Positions 1 through 8,560 of a stretch of 64,000 bases of DNA are shown here, piece after piece. The translations under genes and the position numbers were made by a program. The first letter of the stretch is position 1; every line of letters begins with the position of its first letter. The stretch covers positions 62,001-126,000 of the forward strand of contig PHBX01000011.1 in NCBI GenBank assembly GCA_002842045.1, given 5' to 3'. The DNA comes from Chloroflexi bacterium HGW-Chloroflexi-3. Lineage in GTDB: Bacteria; Chloroflexota; Anaerolineae; Anaerolineales; Anaerolineaceae. The notes below the pieces were generated by a model. That model saw only the letters and a program-made list of their open reading frames with translations, searched no databases and was not told the DNA's origin.

Positions 1-960
1 GATGACCGGGGTGATTGATATGCCAAAAAAGCCCAGAAAGATTAATAAAGGAACCTGTAATATACCTTTGCTTAAGATAAAAAGAAACATGAAAATTGGT
101 GTTCCAATAAATGAGATGACAAGCATCCGACGGCGTCCGAAACGGTCACTGAGGGATCCTGATAAAAATGCCCCAACTACACCAGCCGTTTCCAAAATAG
201 ATAAAGATGCTCCTGCCACCCACAGACTCGACCCTTCAGAGGTCAGGTAGGTTGGCATAAAAGTATTTAATGTCGCCACCATCATAGAACGGGCAAAAAT
301 CAGAATTGCAATAGGTGCCATTACCTTTTGCATCATTTTGAGACCGGATTTCCAGGGAATGTGATTGCCATTGTTGTGTGGTTGGGTCGTGATGGATTTC
401 AGTTTTCCATAAAGAAATATAGATGTGAACACTCCGGCAATCATCAACCATGGAATACCTTCTAAAGTAAGATAACCAATCGCTGTAACGACAATCAGTG
501 GTCCCAAGGCTCTGCCAAGTTCTCCCCCAACCATCCAGAAGCTCATTCCTCGGCCCAGTTTTTTGCCTGCAAATGTGCCACTAAGGACAGGTCCTACAGC
601 ATGCAGGGAAGCAGAACTAAGACCAGCTAAGACCAACAAAAAGATCAAAAATCCATATGTAGGTGCGATACTGAGCAGGCTCATGGCTGCGCCTGTTATG
701 GCAGGTGTTAGAATGATGAGTAAACGAAGATTTGCCCTATCAGCTAAATGGCCTATAAAAGGTTGAAGCAAAGAGGGGATTGTTAAGAAAACAGATAACA
801 GACCCGCTAAAGTATTTGTTAAGGTGAACTTTTCAATCAGTACTGGAAGTAAGGCAGGTAAAAAGGCAGTATAGGTATCATGGACTGCATGCGCAGATGA
901 AACAATGGTAACACCACCTGTTTGAAATTTCTCGTGTTCGATGCTGGATTGAATGTTCAT
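1..960 (-). CDS. MFS permease, fosmidomycin-resistance (Fsr)-like, partial
   Basis: Proton-driven export permease of the major facilitator superfamily in the cytoplasmic membrane. The minus-strand frame opens at ATG 960 and stays open for 320 codons to the window edge, so the C-terminus is missing. A GGGAG ribosome site lies just upstream of the ATG. The N-terminal segment reads HAVHDTYTAFLPALLPVLIE, a pattern seen in Fsr-type permeases. The loop between helices 2 and 3 reads GHLADR, and after the central hydrophilic linker a second copy of the family loop reads SGSLSDRFGRRR. Several hydrophobic helices are visible. The family assignment is firm; the drug substrate is not shown by the sequence. 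It stands alone, with nothing obvious in the 170 bp upstream apart from an ATTGTACA word. Confidence 0.8.
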   Translation of the reverse strand, partial: MNIQSSIEHEKFQTGGVTIVSSAHAVHDTYTAFLPALLPVLIEKFTLTNTLAGLLSVFLTIPSLLQPFIGHLADRANLRLLIILTPAITGAAMSLLSIAPTYGFLIFLLVLAGLSSASLHAVGPVLSGTFAGKKLGRGMSFWMVGGELGRALGPLIVVTAIGYLTLEGIPWLMIAGVFTSIFLYGKLKSITTQPHNNGNHIPWKSGLKMMQKVMAPIAILIFARSMMVATLNTFMPTYLTSEGSSLWVAGASLSILETAGVVGAFLSGSLSDRFGRRRMLVISFIGTPIFMFLFILSKGILQVPLLIFLGFFGISITPVI

Positions 961-1133
961 TTTTCTCCCTGCGCATTATTGTACATCAATACAGCTAATT
1001 GTAAACATCCAAGGTTAATCATCCAGGATTAATCAAGCAAAATCCTGACTGATGATTGTAATGAAAAAATTTAGGTTCGATCCCAGAATTATTCCGATGA
1101 TGACCTGATGATCATGAGATTTCTGCTGTAGAC

Positions 1134-1730
1134 TCATTTTCTTCGTTTGGGTTTTGAAAGCATGATCCAGAACAATAATATTGGCCAGATCCACGCCAGA
1201 TCAACTTCCAAACCTCTTGGTGTAGGTTCACTGGTAGGATCAAACCGCAAGAAAATTAAATCATTTTTATGCTTGAGAATATCTTTCCGTGATGGTTGTA
1301 CCCCTAATTCATCCAGAAAGCGAGTGATAAATTTTGGATTACGGTTTAACAGCCACTCGATAATGGTGATTAACTCATCATCCTGTGTAACAGGTACCGC
1401 AACCATTTGCTCGGTTCCGTCAGATGTTTGGATGGAGACTCGCGGGTTGGACATAATATTCCGGTACCATTGTGATTGAACACCGAATAAATTCGCGATG
1501 TATTTGATCCCATTAATTTCAAAATATTCCATGGATGTTTTACATGGGTTACCCGTTTTATGATTTATCTGGGTGATAATCATGATGTAACGTCCAACAA
1601 TCGGTCCCAAACCAAAACGCCAGGCGTAAATCGGCGCATGAGAATAAAATTTATCAGTTACCGTCTTTAAATTGATATTGTTTATTTTTTCTAAGAGTGA
1701 TTGATAAGCAGTTTCTAGTTGTTTGTTCAT
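1134..1730 (-). CDS. Deazaflavin (F420)-dependent nitroreductase-family protein
   Basis: Small FMN/F420-binding split-barrel protein of the deazaflavin-dependent nitroreductase (DUF385/Ddn) family, 198 residues. The family core is visible: YAWRFGLGPIVGRYIMIITQ, then a K-T-G motif (HKTGNPCKTSMEYFEINGIKY cut short here), then SQWYRNIMSNPRVSIQ, where a Trp-Tyr-x-N-x-x-x-x-P pattern is the usual signature. The last 20 or so residues form a hydrophobic segment ending in KPKRRK, so the protein may be tethered to the membrane. A GAGGT site precedes ATG 1730. The neighbours give no pathway. Members act on varied substrates with F420H2, so only the cofactor class is inferred. Confidence 0.75.
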   Translation of the reverse strand: MNKQLETAYQSLLEKINNINLKTVTDKFYSHAPIYAWRFGLGPIVGRYIMIITQINHKTGNPCKTSMEYFEINGIKYIANLFGVQSQWYRNIMSNPRVSIQTSDGTEQMVAVPVTQDDELITIIEWLLNRNPKFITRFLDELGVQPSRKDILKHKNDLIFLRFDPTSEPTPRGLEVDLAWIWPILLFWIMLSKPKRRK

Positions 1731-1766
1731 GTGTTTACCTCAATAAAGCTGATTGAATTCAATTAT

Positions 1767-2003
1767 TTACACTGAATCATGCGATGATAAATCACTTGCC
1801 TCTGCAGCTTTTAGCAGAATCCCAGCTAATTCTCTGGCTTCCTGAGGTGTAATGTACAGATTTGTTTCTGAAGCGCGAAATATTCGCGTGTCGTCAAGGC
1901 AAGGTTCAAAAAAACTTAAACAAATGTTATCATCAAATTCCTTATCGGAATTTTCAAAACAAATATTTACAATTAATTCGCCACCCAATAATTTAATTTC
2001 CAT
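1767..2003 (-). CDS. Small hypothetical protein (78 aa)
   Basis: Unrecognised acidic protein of 78 residues beginning MEIKLLGGELIVNICFE. The ATG at 2003 is preferred over the in-frame ATG at 2015 because the upstream one is itself part of a GGAGG ribosome site lying 5 nt before 2003. The sequence has beta-strand-like N-terminal alternation and a helical C-terminus (TPQEARELAGILLKAAEAS). It has no membrane segment and no Cys pair. It lies between the deazaflavin oxidoreductase and the GGDEF-EAL gene on the same strand; no function is suggested. Confidence 0.55.
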   Translation of the reverse strand: MEIKLLGGELIVNICFENSDKEFDDNICLSFFEPCLDDTRIFRASETNLYITPQEARELAGILLKAAEASDLSSHDSV

Positions 2004-2093
2004 GATGGCCTCCAATGTTGAATTTGGTTTCTTTATATTTTACAATTTTTCCCTGAAAAAATCTCAAGAATCCAAATTGGAAAATTATGGACA

Positions 2094-4817
2094 TTAAATT
2101 CTTTTCAAATAGTTAATAAATTCTGGTTTCATTAACGGTTGGGAAACATAATCTCCAGAAATTATATGAATTCCTTTTTGAGTTAAGAACTCCATTTGTT
2201 CTTTTGTATTAACCCCAGTTGCAATAACCTGCAATCCGAGGACTTTTGCCAATGAAATAATCGACTCTGTAATGACTCCATCCTCTTCGTTGGTTGGGAG
2301 ATCTTTCGTCAGTGTTTCAGAAATTCTTATCGCATGAATGGGTAATCGTTTGAGCTGTTCCAGTGAAGATGGGATTACCCCATAATTTGCCAGACAGAAT
2401 TTGACTCCAATGCTCGATAAATTGACCATGGCTTGAATAGCAACGCCTGAATTGTAGATTTTACTGCTTTCTGTAATTACCAGTTGTAAAGATTCATTGG
2501 GCAAATTACTATCTGCCAGAGCTGAATGAACAGTTTCTGTAAAATCAGACTTCAAAAACATTTTTGGAGAAATTGTAACGGAAAGCAATGTTCTCGTGCC
2601 TTCCTCTTGGGACCATTCAGAGGTTTCACTGCAAGCCCTTCGTAAGAGGAAGTTATTTAATGGAATAATTTCTCCACTATCCTCAGCAACGGATAGATAG
2701 TGATTTTTCGGTATAAAACCTTTTTCCGGATGTTGCCAGATTGAGATAGCATCTGCAAATACTACATGGTTGGTTTCTGTGTCAATAATTGGTTGGTAAC
2801 ACAAGGAAATTTCCTCATTTTTCAATGCTTGTTTCAATTCGTTTTCAACACGAATTCGGGCAAGTGTGTAGGAATAGACTTCTTTATCGTAAATTTCGAA
2901 TTTACCACGACCATCCGATTTAGCCTGGAACAATGCAGATTCGGCATCTCTCAAGACCTCGTTTGAATCCTGGTATCCACGGGATAACATTACAATCCCG
3001 ATACTTGTCGTTAGATGGATAATCTCTCCGGAAAAATTAAACGGTTTATTAATTTCTTTATGTATTCTACGTGTTATTTTGATTGTATCAGGTAACCCGT
3101 TTATTTCTTCAAGCAGGACTCCAAATTTATCATTCCCGAAACGAGAAATTGTGTCCATGGATCGGAGACTATACTTGAGCCGGCGGGTGATTTCCAGCAA
3201 TAATGCATCCCCGATCGAAAAACTGTAATTGTCATTTATGTTCTTAAATCGATCCAGGTCAATGAAAAGGACAGCGGAATGATATTCTTCACGACGGCGA
3301 ATTCGGCCAAGAGACTGTTCAATGATGCCAGAAAAATACGTTCGATTCGGTAACCCTGTAAGCGGATCATACATCGCTTCGATCATTAACCTGGCTTCCA
3401 ATGATTTCCGTTGGGTAATATTCTCAATTGTGCCCACAAATCGATTAGGAACACCATCTTCTCCTTTTCGGACAAGTCCTCTAGACAGGACCCATATATA
3501 GGAATCATTCATGTGACGAATTCTGTGTTCTTTTTCAAATATCGAAGTTTTTCCAGCAATATGATTGTTAATCTCTGTTCGTAAAGTTTCAATGTCTTCT
3601 GGATGAACGCGGGTGAACCATTCGGTGGGGAGATTATGAATGGATTCCTCCGTATGTCCCAGAATATTTCGCCATGTCGGAGAGTAATAACAATGATTAT
3701 TTTTTAGATTCCAATCCCACAAACCGATTTTGCTTCCTTGAAAAGCCAACTCGAAACGTTCACGTTTTTCATCCAGGATCGAATTTCGCTCATGCGTGAT
3801 TTTTAGATTTTGGATGAATTGGTTGAATTCAGTAATTAGTTGCTCTACTTCACCTGTGTAAGGATATTCTGGCATCCTTTCAAAATTAGGCAAATTGTCC
3901 TGGTTTATTTGTTTTAACCGTAATGCCAGATCCTTGACGGGACGAATTAATTTCTGGTTCATTATAATTGCAAAAATCATTATGAAAATCGTGATAGTTA
4001 AAATAACAACGACCATGATTTTAAGAAGCAGGTTATTATTGGCAACCGAATAATTCAAAGGAGAAATAATAAACAATCTCCAATTCGCAGCATTAGTACA
4101 AAATGTTGCCTGCAAATCTTCACGATCAATTTTTCCCTGAGAAGGTAGACGCCCCATAGAAATTTGTATTGGAAAATAACCCATAGCAGACGACAACTGG
4201 ATTAAAGATTGATTTTGCTCATTAAAAAGTTCGAACCCAAATTCCGCAGGTAAATCTTTGAAAATGTCCCGATAAAAGGACAGTGGCAAAGTGGCAACCA
4301 GCAAGATTCTGGATTCCCCACCATCAAGCATTTGTACAGCAAAAATAGAGTTGTCTTCTTTATACCAGAAGACTTGACCCTCCTCGCCAATTTGTATCCA
4401 TTCTGAGGCCCACATATTTTCAAGGGATATATTCGATTGCCCAAAATGAATGGGGTCCAATCCTTCTGGGATGATGTCCAGACCAAGTAGTGAGCCATAT
4501 TGATTTTGGTCGATTATTTTTTCGATCTCCAGCAGATTACTTGATTCCAGTTGTGCTGTCAGCTTATCAATTTCTTCGTCTTTTATTAATTCAGCGATAT
4601 GTCTAAGTAAGTTGTTTATCGTTAGCGTTTTTTCATCAATTCTTGCTAATTGATTACAGGTCAGAGATTGGATTGGTTCGTCCAGACTGGCTTTAAGTCC
4701 TTTGTTATCAATCCAAATAATACTGATTGCCAACCCAATAATGGGTACTAGAGAGATCAAAAGCAGGAATAGGATCGATTTGTAGTTAATTCGTAATTTG
4801 GATATAAAGGAACTCAT
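2094..4817 (-). CDS. Membrane PAS-GGDEF-EAL protein with both active sites degenerate
   Basis: Membrane receptor of the cyclic-di-GMP family, 907 residues. Order: a membrane helix at about 13-35, an extracytoplasmic sensor to about 265, a second helix at about 268-290, a HAMP linker, a PAS/PAC domain at about 355-470, GGDEF at about 475-640, and EAL to the end. The GGDEF domain keeps YDPLTGLPNRTYF but its catalytic signature reads RFGNDKFGVLL instead of GGDEF. The EAL domain reads FADAISIWQHPEKGF where E-A/V-L is expected, ANYG where the metal-binding DDFG should be, and VIATGVNT instead of VIAEGVET. It is therefore probably neither a cyclase nor a phosphodiesterase, and may act as an effector or scaffold. 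It appears to be monocistronic. Confidence 0.85.
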   Translation of the reverse strand: MSSFISKLRINYKSILFLLLISLVPIIGLAISIIWIDNKGLKASLDEPIQSLTCNQLARIDEKTLTINNLLRHIAELIKDEEIDKLTAQLESSNLLEIEKIIDQNQYGSLLGLDIIPEGLDPIHFGQSNISLENMWASEWIQIGEEGQVFWYKEDNSIFAVQMLDGGESRILLVATLPLSFYRDIFKDLPAEFGFELFNEQNQSLIQLSSAMGYFPIQISMGRLPSQGKIDREDLQATFCTNAANWRLFIISPLNYSVANNNLLLKIMVVVILTITIFIMIFAIIMNQKLIRPVKDLALRLKQINQDNLPNFERMPEYPYTGEVEQLITEFNQFIQNLKITHERNSILDEKRERFELAFQGSKIGLWDWNLKNNHCYYSPTWRNILGHTEESIHNLPTEWFTRVHPEDIETLRTEINNHIAGKTSIFEKEHRIRHMNDSYIWVLSRGLVRKGEDGVPNRFVGTIENITQRKSLEARLMIEAMYDPLTGLPNRTYFSGIIEQSLGRIRRREEYHSAVLFIDLDRFKNINDNYSFSIGDALLLEITRRLKYSLRSMDTISRFGNDKFGVLLEEINGLPDTIKITRRIHKEINKPFNFSGEIIHLTTSIGIVMLSRGYQDSNEVLRDAESALFQAKSDGRGKFEIYDKEVYSYTLARIRVENELKQALKNEEISLCYQPIIDTETNHVVFADAISIWQHPEKGFIPKNHYLSVAEDSGEIIPLNNFLLRRACSETSEWSQEEGTRTLLSVTISPKMFLKSDFTETVHSALADSNLPNESLQLVITESSKIYNSGVAIQAMVNLSSIGVKFCLANYGVIPSSLEQLKRLPIHAIRISETLTKDLPTNEEDGVITESIISLAKVLGLQVIATGVNTKEQMEFLTQKGIHIISGDYVSQPLMKPEFINYLKRI

Positions 4818-4932
4818 TAAACCCCGGGGCCATGAACATAAGCATAAAAAGAATAAGATGAAAATTTCAATTGAGGTTATAAGTATAGATGATTCTTTTT
4901 TATTTCACAAATTATTATATGAAGAAGGTTAT

Positions 4933-5460
4933 TTATCCAGTGAAATCTTTTGTTCCTGAGATGGATAATATCTCGCCATAATAAACTCTGTGATAATCTC
5001 GTAATGGATATTGTTTCGCAATGGATGAGATTAAAAAGTGTTTTGGATCCAGATCTTGAAAGTAGGATTTTCTGCATTCAATGATTAATTCCGCTTCATC
5101 CAATCCGGGTGCAGAAACATGACTGGAAGGGATGGAGGTTAGGCCAGTTGAGTCAAGCTTGTTCAAGTCTCGTCCGGATTTTGAGCCAATTAATTCAAGC
5201 GCTTTGCGATATTTTTCAGGAAGTGCTGAAAGAGTAAAGGAGTCGAATTTCTCCATGTACTCATATGTATACCTTTGAGGTCTCACCAGGATGAGGGCAA
5301 ATGGTTTCTTCCACATCGTCCCAAAACCACCCCAACCTACAATCATGGAATTATATTTCCCAGCATGAAAATCACCACTTGTCAGAACTAACCATTGTTT
5401 GTCCCAAAGGCTGTGTGGTTTAATTTGCCAATCATAAAAATCAATCGTTTTACGAACCAT
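4933..5460 (-). CDS. Flavin reductase-like (flavoredoxin) FMN-binding protein
   Basis: FMN-binding split-barrel protein of the flavin reductase/flavoredoxin family, about 175 residues. Visible family features are the N-terminal strand (WLVLTSGDFHAGKYNSMIVG), where flavoredoxins carry the T-x-x-N-x-M pattern contacting FMN, then WGGFGTMWKKPFALILVRPQRYT and the central FTLSALPEKYRKAL. Two adjacent ATGs occur (5463 and 5460); the second is preferred because GGAGG lies only 1 nt before the first. Its physiological partner is unknown. It is probably cytosolic, as there is no signal or membrane segment. Confidence 0.75.
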   Translation of the reverse strand: MVRKTIDFYDWQIKPHSLWDKQWLVLTSGDFHAGKYNSMIVGWGGFGTMWKKPFALILVRPQRYTYEYMEKFDSFTLSALPEKYRKALELIGSKSGRDLNKLDSTGLTSIPSSHVSAPGLDEAELIIECRKSYFQDLDPKHFLISSIAKQYPLRDYHRVYYGEILSISGTKDFTG

Positions 5461-5596
5461 CATACCTCCAGGATGAAATTATTAGGTTATATGATAAAAA
5501 TTTTACCATGAGGTTTACCTGGTTTTTTTCTATTATTCTGATTTACTCAAGGACGGGAGAGTGAGCGATCAAAGAAACAATTAAACAATTCAGGTA

Positions 5597-5722
5597 TTAT
5601 CTTGTAACTGTGAATCCTACTTTGATCGTAACCTGCCAATAAGCAACCTGATTGTCTTCGATCTGACCACGTGTTTCGACCACTTCAAACCAACGCAAAT
5701 TTTCTAATGTTGCTCCAGCTTC
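5597..5722 (-). pseudogene. Dodecin C-terminal remnant
   Basis: The minus-strand frame ending at TAA 5599-5597 reads [20 protein letters not shown] followed by [20 protein letters not shown]. This matches the C-terminal two thirds of dodecin, a small flavin-storage protein of about 65-70 residues. The N-terminal strand and the start codon are missing. The frame upstream of residue E belongs to the cupin gene, read in another phase. No ribosome site or start codon serves the fragment, so it is called a remnant. It was probably joined to the cupin by a deletion. Confidence 0.7.
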
Positions 5723-6012
5723 GCAGGAGTTATTGCTTTCAAGGCATGTGGTTGATTGGCTGGCATGATGATGAGATCTCCAGTGTTTAATTCGTAAGGA
5801 TTTGATGAAATGGTTATTTCCATTGATCCTTCTAATACATATACGCTGGCGTCGTATGGAGCTGTGTGTTCACTTAATCCTTCATTTTTATCAAAAGCAA
5901 ACAAAGTAACTGTGCCAGTTTTTTGATTAATTAACGTTCTACTGACAACTGCTCCGGTTTGAACCTGTAAAATTTTTGTTAAATTCAATACTTCGGGTAA
6001 GTGATCTGTCAT
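5704..6012 (-). CDS. Cupin-domain protein with abnormal C-terminus
   Basis: Single-domain cupin of 102 residues. The start ATG 6012 has an AGGAAA site upstream; an earlier in-frame start at 6126 would add residues not resembling the family. The first cupin motif is weakly present ([18 protein letters not shown]) and the second is clear ([20 protein letters not shown]). Relatives of this type normally continue PFKMLL... after this point. Here the sequence turns into AKLEQH and stops, because the reading frame has run into the dodecin remnant out of phase. The beta-barrel may lack its last strand, so function is uncertain. Confidence 0.7.
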   Translation of the reverse strand: MTDHLPEVLNLTKILQVQTGAVVSRTLINQKTGTVTLFAFDKNEGLSEHTAPYDASVYVLEGSMEITISSNPYELNTGDLIIMPANQPHALKAITPAKLEQH

Positions 6013-6199
6013 TTTATTTCCTTTTTTTTGAATTTTAGTATAGCTGAAATTCCAACTTGATATAAATCGATTTATACCCTTTGAGCAGTATTTCAGGAAA
6101 ATGGGATTATCGTATGAGTTTGTCAAACATTTTCCTCACAAATTCACCCTGACTGTTTAATATGGTACAGACACTCTTAAGAAAGTATTTACAAGTGGA

Positions 6200-6229
6200 T
6201 TTACTTTCATCAAAAAAGTCTGTTAGAAT
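6200..6229 (+). promoter_or_regulatory. Candidate sigma70-type promoter for the L,D-transpeptidase
   Basis: TTTACT at 6200-6205 and TAGAAT at 6224-6229 are separated by 18 bp, 27 bp upstream of the transpeptidase ATG. Both boxes match the consensus at 4-5 of 6 positions. Confidence 0.35.
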
Positions 6230-6256
6230 CTGAAAGAATAGGAAAAAGTATCGATT

Positions 6257-7423
6257 ATGAAAAAAAATTATATTAAATATTTTCTGCTTTTTTTAGCAGT
6301 CCTTTTTGCCGCCAGCCTGGTTGTTGATCCAGTTCAGTCAGCAGACCAGGAATCCTTCTATGGCGATCCATTGTGTTTGCCAGGCGTTTATGGGTATGAT
6401 CAGATCGATTGTTTGGTGATGGGACCATCGGAGCTCCTGACGACAATGAATAAAAAAGGAGTCTCGTTACCGTTTCAACCTTTACCCGCCTTCAAGCCAG
6501 ATATTAACTATACACTCGCTCCAGTCCCGTATTTGACCGTTGGAGAAAATTCTTTTCCAGTGTATGCCAGTTTGGAGGATGCGTTAGCGGGTAGCCCGGC
6601 ACGTTATTTGGAAGCAGGGTTTAAATATCTGGCAGTCTCTGAACGATTGGATCGCGAGGATGGAATTTTTTATCGGTTGATGAATGGACTGTGGGTTAAT
6701 GCCGGTGAGGCAAATACCGAGTGTTGTATCCGCTCAGGACGGTTTCAGGGTTTGATGTTTTATCAAAATCCATCAAATCCGTTTGGGTGGGTATTGGATC
6801 AAGTGGACGTTGTGAAATCTCCGGGATACCAATCTGAATTGTCTGGCAAGAGACTGTATCGAGAAGACGTGGTTCAGATTTATGATACTGTAACGATAGA
6901 TGGTGCAGATTGGTATATGATTGGTATTGATGAATGGGTGGAACGCAGAAAGGTTCGTCAGTTCCATGTTAACCCGATTCCACCGGAAGGAGTGGATAAT
7001 AACCGCTGGATTGAGATCAATTTATATGAACAGACGTTAGGGATTTACGATAATGGAAAACTTGTTTTTGCTGCGCTGATCGCATCAGGGGTTGATCCAT
7101 TTTTTACACGCCCAGGTTTATTTCAGGTTTATGAAAAATTAGACCGAACGAATATGAGCGGGTCTTTTGAAGTCGATCGTTCAGATTATTATTATTTAGA
7201 GGATGTACCCTGGACATTATATTACGATGAAGCCAGAGCTCTTCATGGAGCCTATTGGCGTACTTATTTCGGTTATCCACAATCACATGGATGTGTTAAT
7301 TTGTCGATTGGAGATGCAAAAATTGTGTTTGATTGGGCAAATGTAGGTGACTGGGTGTATGTATGGGATCCATCTGGAGAAACGCCAGTTGATCCTGCAT
7401 TATATACAGCTGGTGGCGCGTAA
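6257..7423 (+). CDS. Secreted L,D-transpeptidase (YkuD domain)
   Basis: Peptidoglycan cross-linking or protein-anchoring enzyme exported to the cell wall, 388 residues. An N-terminal signal peptide is clear: KKNYIKYF, then a hydrophobic core, with cleavage probably after VQSA near residue 29. Residues 30-245 form an uncharacterised N-terminal region. From about residue 248 the YkuD domain begins (RWIEINLYEQTLGIYDNGKL) and ends with the catalytic signature SHGCVNLSIGDA, Cys346 being the nucleophile and the preceding His its partner. A short tail follows. The gene stands alone, with a promoter-like pair upstream and a strong hairpin downstream. The family assignment is secure; which cross-link it makes is not. 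Confidence 0.88.
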   Translation: MKKNYIKYFLLFLAVLFAASLVVDPVQSADQESFYGDPLCLPGVYGYDQIDCLVMGPSELLTTMNKKGVSLPFQPLPAFKPDINYTLAPVPYLTVGENSFPVYASLEDALAGSPARYLEAGFKYLAVSERLDREDGIFYRLMNGLWVNAGEANTECCIRSGRFQGLMFYQNPSNPFGWVLDQVDVVKSPGYQSELSGKRLYREDVVQIYDTVTIDGADWYMIGIDEWVERRKVRQFHVNPIPPEGVDNNRWIEINLYEQTLGIYDNGKLVFAALIASGVDPFFTRPGLFQVYEKLDRTNMSGSFEVDRSDYYYLEDVPWTLYYDEARALHGAYWRTYFGYPQSHGCVNLSIGDAKIVFDWANVGDWVYVWDPSGETPVDPALYTAGGA

Positions 7424-7431
7424 ACTGCTAG

Positions 7432-7469
7432 AATCTTACGCCCTGTTTTTTTGAACAAGGCGTAAGATT
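7432..7469. terminator. Strong bidirectional terminator hairpin
   Basis: AATCTTACGCC-c-TGTT pairs with AACA-a-GGCGTAAGATT, a long stem with one internal mismatch and T-rich sequence on both sides. It lies between the convergent transpeptidase gene and the 7501-7920 gene, so it can serve both. Confidence 0.7.
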
Positions 7470-7500
7470 TAATTTTGATTTACTTAAGAAAAATCAGATA

Positions 7501-7920
7501 TTAAATAAAAGCAGGTGTAATTTTAATGATCTGGCTGAATTCATTCATCAGGTCTTCTAAATTTTCAATATTAAATTCCTGAATCAAATTGTTTGCAACA
7601 ACGATGGTAACAATACAACAACAACAAATGACAGCGACAACCACTGCAATAATGATCCAAAGGGTTTTATTGTTTTTCTTTTGGGGAGGTTCAACTACCT
7701 GGCCATAACTTGGTACTTCTGTTGGCCTGGGTGGTTCAACAACCTGACCGTAACTGGGTACTTCTGTAGGTCTGGGAGGTTCAGAATACACCGGTGGTGT
7801 TTCAAATTTTGGTGCTTCCTGGAAACCAGAGCTGTCGGATTCCTGATTTGGCACTTGCTTAAAGCGATCTGAATCGCCTGGATCTGGTGCTCGAATCGTC
7901 ATATCATCATTCTGTCCCAT
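7501..7920 (-). CDS. Pro-rich single-pass membrane protein, hypothetical
   Basis: Unrecognised 139-residue protein. An N-terminal hydrophilic Pro-rich region (residues 1-85) contains two exact copies of a 14-residue unit, EPPRPTEVPSYGQV, encoded by a 42-bp tandem repeat. It is followed by KKNNKTLW and one membrane helix containing four consecutive Cys (AVICCCCIVTIVVA). A short acidic C-terminal segment of about 30 residues lies beyond the membrane. The arrangement resembles small membrane-tethered proteins with disordered cytoplasmic tails. AAGGAG precedes ATG 7920. The Cys cluster could be a lipidation site, which is speculation. Confidence 0.6.
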   Translation of the reverse strand: MGQNDDMTIRAPDPGDSDRFKQVPNQESDSSGFQEAPKFETPPVYSEPPRPTEVPSYGQVVEPPRPTEVPSYGQVVEPPQKKNNKTLWIIIAVVVAVICCCCIVTIVVANNLIQEFNIENLEDLMNEFSQIIKITPAFI

Positions 7921-7992
7921 AATCTTCTCCTTTATTCAATAACTACTAAAAATGATTATCTAAGTATACAAAATAAATTTCAAAGTTCAAAT

Positions 7993-8553
7993 TTAATCCT
8001 GATACGATTTCCTTTTTTGACGATTTGAGATTATCCAAGCGATTAAAATAATCAGGAAAACCACAACCAATATGGGCACAAGAACGGAAAGAACAGACAC
8101 AATTGTCGAGACAACGTCTTCAAGCATGCTGACCGGAACATTGCCTGCACCTGCAGTCGTTGCAGTCACGGCTGGCCTTATCATTGCACTTTTGACTGCA
8201 TGCACGCCACCTGCAACCAATAATCCACAGGCCAGAGATAATATAGGTGACACCTCAGTGAGGACTTTGGCACTGGCAGCAAAGACAATTGCTCCTGCGG
8301 TAGGTCGGATGAACGTCTGAATAATATCATTGATGTGATTGACGGCTGGCACTTTATCCGCGAAAAACTCAATCAGTGAAAGCACCACCAGCAATCCAAT
8401 CATCCACCAGCTGGCAAGTGCATCCCAAGGTTGTTGTAATTTCATTAAGTTAGTAAATCTGGTTAACAGGGCAACCACTAATAAGGGAATGTAAGCATTT
8501 AGTCCTGCACTGGCAGAAAGCCCAAAAGCAGAAAAAATTCCGAGAATTTCCAT
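7993..8553 (-). CDS. DUF4126-family integral membrane protein
   Basis: Integral membrane protein of 186 residues matching the DUF4126 pattern. It starts MEILGIFSAFGLSASAGLNA, continues with YIPLLVVALLTRF and a conserved FFADKVPAVNHINDIIQTF loop, and has Gly/Ala-rich helices (FAASAKVLTEVSPILSLACG). About five hydrophobic segments are visible and the tail is basic (SNRQKRKSYQD). Its start is 8 nt after the stop of the DUF2085 gene, and GTAGGAG serves as its ribosome site, so the two form an operon. The family has no established biochemical function. Confidence 0.8.
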   Translation of the reverse strand: MEILGIFSAFGLSASAGLNAYIPLLVVALLTRFTNLMKLQQPWDALASWWMIGLLVVLSLIEFFADKVPAVNHINDIIQTFIRPTAGAIVFAASAKVLTEVSPILSLACGLLVAGGVHAVKSAMIRPAVTATTAGAGNVPVSMLEDVVSTIVSVLSVLVPILVVVFLIILIAWIISNRQKRKSYQD

Positions 8554-8560
8554 TTATCTC

